This document shows, one piece after another, positions 1 through 5,455 of a stretch of DNA of 5,455 nucleotides. The notes beneath the pieces are model-generated. The model was not told where the DNA came from, made no database searches, and worked only from the letters and a program-made list of their open reading frames with translations. A program made the position numbers and the translations under genes. Origin of the DNA: Chromatiales bacterium (GTDB lineage: Bacteria; Pseudomonadota; Gammaproteobacteria; Chromatiales; Chromatiaceae); contig JAHEIA010000251.1 of assembly GCA_024639625.1 (NCBI GenBank), positions 1-5,455 on the forward strand, written 5' to 3'. Position 1 is the first letter of the stretch. Every line of letters begins with the position of its first letter.

Positions 1-84
1 GATTCTTTCGACTACCGGAGTCGAGAATTGGCGTCGTGGCTAGGGCATTTTATTTCGACAAGGTTGCAAAAGAGTGTCGGCTAA
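1..84 (+). CDS. 3' end of an upstream gene, product unknown (partial)
   Basis: Frame 1 is open from the left edge to a TAA at 82-84, giving 27 C-terminal residues that end in LQKSVG. The peptide alternates hydrophobic and charged residues (SRELASWLGHFISTRLQ), as in the amphipathic C-terminal helix common in GT-B glycosyltransferases, but it is too short to identify. It would overlap the next gene by 11 bases, which fits the close packing seen downstream. A competing frame (from base 3 to a TGA at 90-92) is also open, so the choice of frame is an inference. The true product can only be settled with sequence to the left. Confidence 0.4.
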   Translation, partial: DSFDYRSRELASWLGHFISTRLQKSVG

Positions 85-1396
85 GTTACTGATATGTAAT
101 ACTTCCCGCTCGACTCGCGGCGGTGTGGAAAACATCGTTGCCGACCTGTGCCGTAACCTCCCTGCACGGGGGATCGAAACCGTGCTGGGATTGGCGAAGG
201 GCCTTAGACACAATCTCCCGGAACCTTACCGCGCGGCGTTTCCTGATCTTCCGACGGTGGATATCGACGGTATCGGGGGTACGCGGCAAGCACGCATCGA
301 AGGTTTGTCGAATACGGTCCAACGCGTGAATCCCGACATCGTTCTCATTGCCAGGGTGTTTGACGCCTACGAGGCAGTCTCACGGCTCAAGTTGCGCAAT
401 CCCAGACTGCGACTGGCGGTTACCATCCAAGCCTACGAGCCCCATTACATCTTCGATGCCCGACTTTACCGAGAGCACGTCGACCTTTGCGTCACCTCCG
501 GAGAGACGGTACGCAAGGCGGTCTGTGATTGGGCGGGTATCGCGGAGGACCGGGTGGTTAACATACCGGGAGGCGTACGCCCCCCGTCGCCAGCGCTGCA
601 TGATAAACGGGTATCGGATCCCGTGCGCATTGGGTATGTGGGCCGGCTCGATCCAGACCAGAAGCGCGTGCTCGACCTCGTCCCCTTCGTCCGAGCGCTG
701 GAAAGGACCGGCATGCGATTTACGCTTACCATCGTGGGAGGTGGTCCAGCCGAGGGGGCGTTGCGAGATGCGCTCGCGAAACAAGTGGAAAGCGGTGTCG
801 CTCGTTTCGTGGGGTGGTCGACTGCAGAGAACCTTTACTCGGATATATATCCGAGGCTTGATGTTTTCGTGCACTTCGCCCACACGGAGGGAATTACCAT
901 TGCCCCACGAGAAGCTATGGCCCACGGTGTGGTGCCTGTGGTTTCGGATTTTCTAGGCCGTGCCGATGAGAGGCAGTTCGTTGCGGAGCGAAATGCACTG
1001 GTCTTCCCCGTTGGCGATGTCGAGGCAGCAGTCGGACAGGTTTTTCGGCTTGTTGCAGAGCCTGACCTCTATCGGCGATTGTCAAAAGAAGCAAAGCGTT
1101 CGCAGCAGGGAAAATACAGCTATCAGGGGGCAATTGGGGCCTGGGCACACGCTCTTTACGAGTGCCTGGCAAAGCCGGCAGTGACCGGTGTTGCCGTTGC
1201 GCCGGCTTATGTACCGGACGGACGCCTCTCGCGTTGGGGTTTTTCGCCCTGGCTCGCACAACGCATTCGGAACTTGGCCGGAGCACGGCATGTGCATGTT
1301 GATGGCGGAGGCGAGTGGCCGACAGGGAGCGGCACGATGACCCCCGAGGCGGAGCGGGAGATCATGGATCGGGTAGCGCATTCGCGGGATGCGTGA
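74..1396 (+). CDS. GT4-type glycosyltransferase (GT-B fold) with C-terminal extension
   Basis: A 440-residue predicted retaining glycosyltransferase, likely cytoplasmic or peripheral on the inner membrane, moving a sugar from a nucleotide-sugar donor to a growing glycan. Donor and acceptor cannot be read from the sequence. The N-terminal Rossmann domain (about 1-165) opens with a beta strand (KLLICNT) and the glycine loop RGGVEN at 15-20. The linker is VVNIPGGV at 161-168. The C-terminal domain has GYVGRLDPDQK at 187-197, with the R191 and K197 expected to contact donor phosphates, then IVGGGP at 220-225. The EX7E motif is intact: E272 and E280 in TEGITIAPREAMAHG. The usual fold ends near residue 366; about 70 further residues (WGFSPWLAQRIRNL, then GGGEWPTGSG and an acidic helix) form an extension. 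There is no signal peptide or membrane segment. The GTG start at 74 follows an in-frame TAG at 41-43; AAGG at 60-63 is a possible ribosome site at 10-base spacing. G+C is higher than in the later genes. Confidence 0.9.
   Translation: MSAKLLICNTSRSTRGGVENIVADLCRNLPARGIETVLGLAKGLRHNLPEPYRAAFPDLPTVDIDGIGGTRQARIEGLSNTVQRVNPDIVLIARVFDAYEAVSRLKLRNPRLRLAVTIQAYEPHYIFDARLYREHVDLCVTSGETVRKAVCDWAGIAEDRVVNIPGGVRPPSPALHDKRVSDPVRIGYVGRLDPDQKRVLDLVPFVRALERTGMRFTLTIVGGGPAEGALRDALAKQVESGVARFVGWSTAENLYSDIYPRLDVFVHFAHTEGITIAPREAMAHGVVPVVSDFLGRADERQFVAERNALVFPVGDVEAAVGQVFRLVAEPDLYRRLSKEAKRSQQGKYSYQGAIGAWAHALYECLAKPAVTGVAVAPAYVPDGRLSRWGFSPWLAQRIRNLAGARHVHVDGGGEWPTGSGTMTPEAEREIMDRVAHSRDA
838..855. repeat. 18-bp perfect palindrome inside the GT4 gene
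   Basis: Bases 838-855 read CTCGGATATATATCCGAG, which equals its own reverse complement over all 18 positions; the symmetry stops at the next base on each side. It lies in the coding sequence for YSDIYPR, shortly before the EX7E motif. It could form a small cruciform or hairpin, or be a dimeric protein site, but it may equally be chance. No second copy was noticed in the window. Confidence 0.5.
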
Positions 1397-1650
1397 CCAA
1401 CAGCGGTCCCGGAAACGTATCCCTGAGCGGCGGGCGTTGCTGGCTTCGTGGGACGGCAGCAGTAAGACGCCGAAGTTGGCGCAGAATTTCAGCGCACTCG
1501 ACAGAACGTAGAACTGGCTATGGTGCTCATAACAGGTCTGTGCGCTTCGTGTATCTTCCTGTGCATTGGGTGGTGTTCCTTTTGAAAATCGCGAGGTGGC
1601 CCGATCAACATGTGTGGCGAGTGCGAAGCAACGGAGAGCAGTTGTATTGA
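1393..1650 (+). CDS. doubtful small open frame filling the gap between two GT genes
   Basis: This 85-codon frame would start at GTG 1393, overlapping the upstream stop as GTGA, and end at TGA 1648-1650, overlapping the next gene's TTG start as TTGA. Such 4-base overlaps at both ends are typical of translationally coupled genes and are the main argument for it. Against it, the product looks like non-coding translation: 14 Arg to 1 Lys, 5 Trp, few acidic residues and no recognised motif. The only ordered part is a short hydrophobic run, FVYLPVHWVVFLLKIA, too short and interrupted for a confident membrane segment. There is no well-spaced ribosome site, since GGGA at 1386-1389 lies only 3 bases before the GTG. 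It could be a small gene, a decayed gene or plain intergenic DNA. If it is rejected, bases 1397-1646 hold no gene, and I see no good promoter or terminator in them. Confidence 0.2.
   Translation: MTNSGPGNVSLSGGRCWLRGTAAVRRRSWRRISAHSTERRTGYGAHNRSVRFVYLPVHWVVFLLKIARWPDQHVWRVRSNGEQLY
1633..1638 (+). promoter_or_regulatory. ribosome binding site that sets the start of the GT-A gene
   Basis: GGAGAG at 1633-1638 lies 8 bases before the TTG at 1647. It is the best Shine-Dalgarno match in the window and favours this start over an in-frame TTG at 1566, which has no purine-rich sequence in front. Confidence 0.6.
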
Positions 1651-2714
1651 GCCGCACCAGAGAATGGCTGGGTGTCGTTACAAAGGATCTGCCTAAGTAT
1701 CTTCGAGCTACTGGCCGCACAAATAACGATTGGGTAAGGCTCTGCAACCGGTACGAGTGCTTGGAGTTTGCGCCAGAAGGCGGCGGTGTGCGTTGCGACT
1801 GGGAATGGACATCGATGCTCCATGCACCCTTAGTGATGCCCTGGCTCGGGCGTCGCATTTTTCGCCGGGTTCTGCAGAGCCATTGTTTCGAGTTCCGCTC
1901 AGCGCCGCTTGGTGGTAAGGCCGAAGGTAAAATCGACGTGACCTTCGTTATCGGTCACCGCGGACTGGACCGGCTTCCATGCCTGATCTCAACACTATAT
2001 ACCATCGCCGGGCAGGAGGGAGTTCGGATTGAATGCATCGTGGTGGAACAATCCACATACCCGGAGATCAGGAATAGGTTGCCGCCATGGGTGCGGTACG
2101 TTTACACCCCTCTGCCGTGTGCAAGATTGCCCTACTGTCGCGCCTGGGCTCTAAACGTTGGTGCGCGCATGGCGAGAGGTGATCTTTTGATCCTGCATGA
2201 CAATGATTTATTGGTTTCAGCGCGTTATGCGCTGGAACACTTCGGTTACCTTGAAAAAGGCTACGAAGTAGTAAACTTGAAACGCTTTATCTTCTATCTC
2301 GATAAAATGACAACGGATTGCCTGTTCGCTGCAGGAAGATTGCCTGTCCCGGCAACGCCCCAATCGATTCTCCAGAATGCCCTTGGCGGCGGTAGCCTAG
2401 CGATTGCCAAAGACGCATTTTTCGCCATTGGTGGGTATGACGAGGCATTCGTTGGATGGGGCGGCGAGGATAACGAGTTTTGGGATCGCGCGCAGTTGCG
2501 GTCGTTGTATCCGTATGGTCATCTGCCTCTAGTTCATCTTTGGCATCCAGGTCAGCCGGACAAGGGTGTTAGGCAGGGGAAGGGAGCATATACAGCCGAC
2601 CTTTACAACGTGCGTAGCCGCATCAATCCCAGGGACCGCGTGAGGGAACTTGTGGGCCGCGATTTCGGTCGGATCGCCGGGCCGGACCCTATGCCTGTTG
2701 TCTTTCCCCGCTAG
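1647..2714 (+). CDS. GT-A fold glycosyltransferase with galactosyltransferase-type C-terminal motif
   Basis: A predicted nucleotide-sugar glycosyltransferase of 355 residues from the TTG at 1647, chosen for its well-spaced GGAGAG; the longer frame from TTG 1566 adds 27 residues without a ribosome site. The GT-A core begins near residue 96 (DVTFVIGHRG) and runs to about 303. The metal-binding DXD-type motif is HDND at 184-187, after GDLLIL. GGGSLAI (247-253) and GGYDEAFVGWGGEDNEFWDR (262-281) match the pattern of the galactosyltransferase C-terminal domain (Pfam Glyco_transf_7C), also found in chondroitin-synthase-like and polypeptide GalNAc-transferase-like enzymes. HLWHPGQ at 297-303 supplies a late histidine of the kind that often completes the metal site. 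About 95 residues precede the core, with several cysteines and the run CDWEWTSMLHAP, and have no function I recognise. There is no membrane helix or signal peptide. Donor sugar and linkage cannot be assigned; family confidence is high, substrate unknown. The next gene starts 17 bases downstream. Confidence 0.85.
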   Translation: MSRTREWLGVVTKDLPKYLRATGRTNNDWVRLCNRYECLEFAPEGGGVRCDWEWTSMLHAPLVMPWLGRRIFRRVLQSHCFEFRSAPLGGKAEGKIDVTFVIGHRGLDRLPCLISTLYTIAGQEGVRIECIVVEQSTYPEIRNRLPPWVRYVYTPLPCARLPYCRAWALNVGARMARGDLLILHDNDLLVSARYALEHFGYLEKGYEVVNLKRFIFYLDKMTTDCLFAAGRLPVPATPQSILQNALGGGSLAIAKDAFFAIGGYDEAFVGWGGEDNEFWDRAQLRSLYPYGHLPLVHLWHPGQPDKGVRQGKGAYTADLYNVRSRINPRDRVRELVGRDFGRIAGPDPMPVVFPR

Positions 2715-2724
2715 CTGCCTAGCG
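2709..2724 (+). promoter_or_regulatory. stop-codon hairpin between the GT-A gene and the next GT4 gene
   Basis: CGCTAG (2709-2714) and CTAGCG (2719-2724) form a perfect 6-bp stem with a CTGC loop. The left arm contains the TAG stop at 2712-2714, and the right arm ends 7 bases before the GTG at 2732, about where a Shine-Dalgarno site belongs. No run of T follows, so it is not an intrinsic terminator. A terminating ribosome would cover or melt it, so a role in translational coupling is possible but inferred. Confidence 0.4.
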
Positions 2725-2731
2725 AATTGTC

Positions 2732-3907
2732 GTGGGCGTGGCTTCAATAGTAATCATCTGTCCCGGCTGCGGGAGGGCAGGCGCGGTTGCGAACGTCGCG
2801 ATGCATCATGCGACTGAACTCGCGAAGCGTTTCAAGGTTACGTTAGTATCCGATGGTTTTCCAGCAGAGCGTATTGAAGGCGTTACCCTATCGCTCTTAC
2901 AGCCACTACGCTTTGGGTTATTGCGGCGCTTTTCCCACGTGCCAAACGAAGTTGCTTTCGCTCTCGCGGCTCGCACCAGTGTCAGCCGGTTACATCGGAC
3001 AATGTCGATCGACTGGATCGTTAGCCACAGCCATCTTATTGCCACATTAGTTGCAAGGCCACTCCGGAAGAGGCTTGGTATCCCTTACGCACTGGTAACA
3101 CACGGGGACATCTTTGACCGGCCCGAAGGGACTTACGACCCCAGGCTCACAAAGTTGTACCGTTGCGCCACTCCGGCTGCTTACCGAGACGCTGACCTAG
3201 TCATAGCATTATCGCCCCATATGGGGTCCCTTGCGGTGCTCGGCGGCGCAATACCCGAACGGGTGGTGGTGATACCAAACGGTATTGATCCGGTGGAGAT
3301 CGGTCTTAGTGAGATCGAACCGCCTTTACCGCCGAAGACGCCAGATCGGTTGGAAATTCTGTTTGTCGGGCGCCTGTCTGTTGAAAAGGGTGTTGATAGG
3401 CTACTCGAGGCTGCATCTTTGCTATTGATGAGAGGGGTAACATTTCGGCTTCGGATTACTGGTGAAGGGCCTGAAGGGAAGCGCTTGAAGTCGCAAGCGG
3501 AACGGCTTGCACTCGGTACGCTCGTAGAGTTCCAGGGCCCTATCTACCGCCCACAGCTTGGTGCCCAATACCGCTCGGCCGATGTGGTTTGCGTACCGTC
3601 ACGGAGTGATCCTTTGCCTACCGTAGTACTCGAAGCCATGGTCTCCGGAGTTGGCGTTGTCGGAACTGACGTGGGAGGCATCCCTTTCATGGTCGAAAAT
3701 GCAACTACTGGTTTCTTGGTTCCGGCCGATGACGCCGCTGCATTAGCCGACGCGCTGGAGCGGTTTGTTTTCGACGATAGCCTTGCGCGGCGAATGGGCG
3801 AGGCTGGGCAATTGCGTGCACGAAACGTTTTCAATTGGACGGCCATCGCAAACACGGTTAGCGGGGAGCTTGTGAAGTTCCAGAAAAAGCAACAGGTGTC
3901 TTCTTGA
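2732..3907 (+). CDS. GT4-type glycosyltransferase (GT-B fold)
   Basis: A 391-residue predicted retaining glycosyltransferase of the usual length for GT4. The N-terminal domain starts with SIVIICPGCGRAGAV, in which the glycine-rich acceptor-side loop is PGCGRAG at 11-17. THGDIFDRP (123-131) resembles the H-containing N-domain motif of related capsule and lipopolysaccharide transferases. The interdomain stretch VVVIPNGIDP at 178-187 is classic for the family. In the C-terminal domain, FVGRLSVEKG at 211-220 gives R214 and K219, followed by ITGEGP at 242-247. The EX7E motif reads SDPLPTVVLEAM, so the first acid is D293 and the second E301. Asp there is a known-looking variant (DPLPTVVLEAM) and need not mean loss of activity. 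No signal peptide or membrane helix is seen. Two in-frame GTG codons (2732, 2738) could start it; neither has a clear ribosome site, so coupling to the upstream gene is likely. The stop overlaps the next start as TTGA. Substrate is unknown. Confidence 0.9.
   Translation: MGVASIVIICPGCGRAGAVANVAMHHATELAKRFKVTLVSDGFPAERIEGVTLSLLQPLRFGLLRRFSHVPNEVAFALAARTSVSRLHRTMSIDWIVSHSHLIATLVARPLRKRLGIPYALVTHGDIFDRPEGTYDPRLTKLYRCATPAAYRDADLVIALSPHMGSLAVLGGAIPERVVVIPNGIDPVEIGLSEIEPPLPPKTPDRLEILFVGRLSVEKGVDRLLEAASLLLMRGVTFRLRITGEGPEGKRLKSQAERLALGTLVEFQGPIYRPQLGAQYRSADVVCVPSRSDPLPTVVLEAMVSGVGVVGTDVGGIPFMVENATTGFLVPADDAAALADALERFVFDDSLARRMGEAGQLRARNVFNWTAIANTVSGELVKFQKKQQVSS
3894..3897 (+). promoter_or_regulatory. 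ribosome binding site for the fucosyltransferase-like gene
   Basis: AGGT at 3894-3897, inside the 3' end of the preceding gene, lies 6 bases before the TTG at 3904. It is a modest match, but it supports the TTG start that overlaps the upstream stop. Confidence 0.4.
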
Positions 3908-4914
3908 GGCTGATATTGCCGCACGGTGGTTACGGCCTTGGCAACGACCTAATTCCGTGGGCAAAAGCATACATTCTTTCCCGAGAGTTGGGTGCAGTGC
4001 TACTCCACCCGGCCTGGGGGAACAATTCGCGGAAATACTACCGATATTTTCGCACTTCCCGCTACGACTATCTCGCATATCGTCTGTTGCGGCGCGCTCT
4101 GCCCAGATATCGGTTCACCGAAGAAGACTATCAGGAGATTCATATCGATGACTTTGCTGAATCTGCCAAAGCGTTCATGCGCAGAAAAGGTTTAGCCAAC
4201 AAGCGACGATATATTCTGGAAGTTACCGGATTCTGGGGCGCGTTTCGTGGACTTGAAAGCGCCAAAGGATATATCTTGTCGCGCTTGCTCAATACGGCAT
4301 ATACGCAGGAAAATCTGTATTCACTCCGCAAGCAGCTCTGGCATGACAGGCTCACCATTGGCGTACACGTTCGGTTGGGTGACTTTCGACAGGCTGGCGC
4401 GTTTCACTACGCAGGCATCGAACAGGCTTCATTACCGCTCGACTGGTACGAGTATCTTTGCCACAGGTTAGAAGCAGCCCTAGGAAAAAAGAATATTCAG
4501 TGGGTGATCTGCTCGGACGGCAGACCCGAAGAATTGGGCACACTGGTCGATCGAGATAACGCCATATTGGCGAGCCAGCGTCCCTATTCAGACATAAGCG
4601 ATCTGCTTGCGCTGTGCGACGCCGATTTGCTGGTCTGCAGTATATCGAGCTACAGCATGTGGGCCGCATTCTTATCGCATTCACCCTACATCTGGTACAA
4701 ATCAAACCTTGTTGAAATCCCAGAAGGTCATGTGAATCGGTTCATACGCTCTCTTGGTATCCAATTGGAAAATAGCGCGTCCGAAACCACCGAAGGTCGC
4801 GGGGTTGCACTGAATGTGGGGGATGCTCTACCCGTATGCTTACTAGAGTATCTCGAGACACGTTACAGATTGAAGCAGTCGCGCCATGACTTGGTTCGGG
4901 GCGGAGCCGTATAG
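3904..4914 (+). CDS. GT11-like fucosyltransferase family protein
   Basis: A 336-residue protein with the layout of alpha-1,2-fucosyltransferases (GT11) and the wider GT-B fucosyltransferase superfamily, which move fucose from GDP-fucose. The N-terminal glycine loop is GGYGLGND at 8-15, comparable to the GGLGNQ of GT11. The donor-binding motif is GVHVRLGDF at 153-161; family members usually have HxRRxD, and here the first Arg (R157) is kept while the second is Leu. ICSDG at 202-206 and DLLALCDADLLVCSIS at 233-248, followed by SYSMWAAFLS, match the later motifs (acidic start, Ser-rich stretch, then WAA). There is no signal peptide or clear transmembrane helix. The start is TTG, sharing TTGA with the preceding stop, which implies translational coupling. 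The segment is more A+T-rich than the first gene in the window. It probably adds a branch or terminal deoxyhexose to the glycan built by its neighbours. The fold is fairly sure; fucose as donor is an inference, as other GDP-sugars are possible. Confidence 0.75.
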   Translation: MRLILPHGGYGLGNDLIPWAKAYILSRELGAVLLHPAWGNNSRKYYRYFRTSRYDYLAYRLLRRALPRYRFTEEDYQEIHIDDFAESAKAFMRRKGLANKRRYILEVTGFWGAFRGLESAKGYILSRLLNTAYTQENLYSLRKQLWHDRLTIGVHVRLGDFRQAGAFHYAGIEQASLPLDWYEYLCHRLEAALGKKNIQWVICSDGRPEELGTLVDRDNAILASQRPYSDISDLLALCDADLLVCSISSYSMWAAFLSHSPYIWYKSNLVEIPEGHVNRFIRSLGIQLENSASETTEGRGVALNVGDALPVCLLEYLETRYRLKQSRHDLVRGGAV

Positions 4915-4922
4915 CGCAGCAG

Positions 4923-5455
4923 ATGAAAAGCACCAGCGAGCGTCCCGCAGCTGCAGTGAATTTCGCTGTCCAAGTCTTCTACGGTATATATCGTCATCTG
5001 CGTGCACCCTTGTTGGCCCTCGCCCGCTGGACGAGAAGCGGGCCTCTGGTAAGGTTCTGCGAGAGACTTGATCATTGGATCCGCATCCGAAAACGCCTAA
5101 AAGACATAATTGTCACGCGCAAGGGTATCAGATTCAGCCTGGATCTAGCGCAGCTCATTGACAACCAGGTATTCTTCGAAAGCAGCTACGAACCGAAGAC
5201 TTTTTCGGCATTCCAACAGCTTATCAAGCCTGGAATGCAGGTTCTCGATATCGGGGCGAATGTCGGGATTCATACTTTGGGACTAGCTCGGCTTGTGGGC
5301 CCCCAGGGACGGGTATTCGCTTTCGAGCCGACAGGCTACGCGTTCCGCAAGCTGTTGATCAATCTGCAACTGAACCCGGTGCTCGCCCACGTTGTCGAGC
5401 CGCGGCAAGTTGCGCTGACGGATCGTGACCTTGGGATACGGCAATACGCATTTCG
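4923..5455 (+). CDS. FkbM-family SAM-dependent methyltransferase (5' part only)
   Basis: From ATG 4923 the frame stays open to the right edge, giving 177 codons plus two bases; the C-terminal part is missing. SAM-binding motif I is VLDIGANVGIHTL at 107-119, followed by VFAFEPT at 131-137, with E135 as the expected acid that binds the ribose of SAM. The next stretch, AFRKLLINLQLNPV (140-153), resembles the 'L..N..LN' helix typical of the FkbM family (Pfam Methyltransf_21). The first 60 residues are basic and helical-looking and lie outside the catalytic domain. FkbM enzymes are named for an O-methyltransferase of macrolide synthesis, and relatives are frequent in polysaccharide clusters, where they are thought to O-methylate sugar hydroxyls. 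The gene lies 8 bases after the preceding stop. An in-frame TGA at 4887-4889 makes this the first ATG; GGAG at 4903-4906 is 16 bases away, too far for a good ribosome site. Confidence 0.85.
   Translation, partial: MKSTSERPAAAVNFAVQVFYGIYRHLRAPLLALARWTRSGPLVRFCERLDHWIRIRKRLKDIIVTRKGIRFSLDLAQLIDNQVFFESSYEPKTFSAFQQLIKPGMQVLDIGANVGIHTLGLARLVGPQGRVFAFEPTGYAFRKLLINLQLNPVLAHVVEPRQVALTDRDLGIRQYAF

Noticed and set aside
348..956. 202-codon + strand frame, and a 181-codon antisense frame at 380-925, within the first GT4 gene
   Set aside because: Both lie wholly inside a gene with clear GT4 motifs, and their products have no recognisable domain.
1172..1208. Inverted repeat AAGCCGGC / GCCGGCTT with a 21-base loop, as a possible terminator
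   Set aside because: It is inside a coding sequence, has a long loop and no T-run after it; such pairs are common in G+C-rich DNA.
1459..1485. Hairpin CGCC-GAAGTT-GGCG in the gap, as a possible terminator
   Set aside because: The stem is only 4 bp and no T-run follows.
1582..1610. Possible promoter: TTGAAA at 1582-1587 and a -10 site 17 bases downstream
   Set aside because: The hexamer at the -10 position (TCAACA) is a poor match, so there is no real support for a promoter.
1566..1646. Longer N-terminus for the GT-A gene from TTG 1566
   Set aside because: There is no ribosome site before it, the extra 27 residues look unlike the rest of the protein, and TTG 1647 has GGAGAG at good spacing.
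1082..1858. 258-codon antisense open frame spanning the gap at 1397-1646
   Set aside because: It overlaps two well-supported + strand genes, is rich in Arg, Ser, Cys and His with no motif or ordered domain, and reads as a mirror of the opposite strand's coding bias.
3215..3226. 12-bp palindrome CCCCATATGGGG
   Set aside because: About one 12-bp perfect palindrome is expected by chance in a window of this size, and this one lies inside a coding sequence.

Overview
This window reads as part of a surface-polysaccharide or glycan biosynthesis cluster from a bacterium, probably Gram-negative and perhaps Pseudomonadota. That guess rests on moderately high G+C, tightly packed co-directional genes and the kinds of glycosyltransferase (GT) present; nothing here fixes the genus. 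All convincing genes are on the + strand. In order they are: the 3' tail of an unidentified gene (1-84, weak); a GT4-type GT (74-1396); a 250-base gap holding a doubtful small open frame (1393-1650); a GT-A fold GT with a galactosyltransferase-like C-terminal motif (1647-2714); a second GT4-type GT (2732-3907); a GT11-like fucosyltransferase candidate (3904-4914); and the first 177 codons of an FkbM-family methyltransferase that runs off the right edge (4923-5455+).

The layout suggests one operon. Spacings are -11, a 250-base gap (or two 4-base overlaps if the small frame is real), +17, -4 and +8. I see no intrinsic terminator and no convincing promoter. All four complete genes appear to start with GTG or TTG, and only the methyltransferase uses ATG. 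A 6-bp perfect stem covers the stop codon of the GT-A gene just ahead of the next start, where a Shine-Dalgarno site would be expected.

Together the genes would add successive sugars to a lipid-linked or otherwise anchored acceptor at the cytoplasmic face of the inner membrane. Two GT4 enzymes would act as retaining transferases, the GT-A enzyme would add a further sugar, and the fucosyltransferase-like enzyme would add a branch or cap. The FkbM-type enzyme could O-methylate a sugar hydroxyl. No sugar-nucleotide synthesis, polymerase, flippase or export gene lies in the window, so the polymer type (O-antigen, capsule, exopolysaccharide or glycoprotein glycan) cannot be assigned. No RNA gene, mobile element, CRISPR array or phage gene was seen. 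I did not find a clearly new system; the most unusual items are the small frame at 1393-1650, the stop-codon hairpin at 2709-2724 and an 18-bp perfect palindrome at 838-855.
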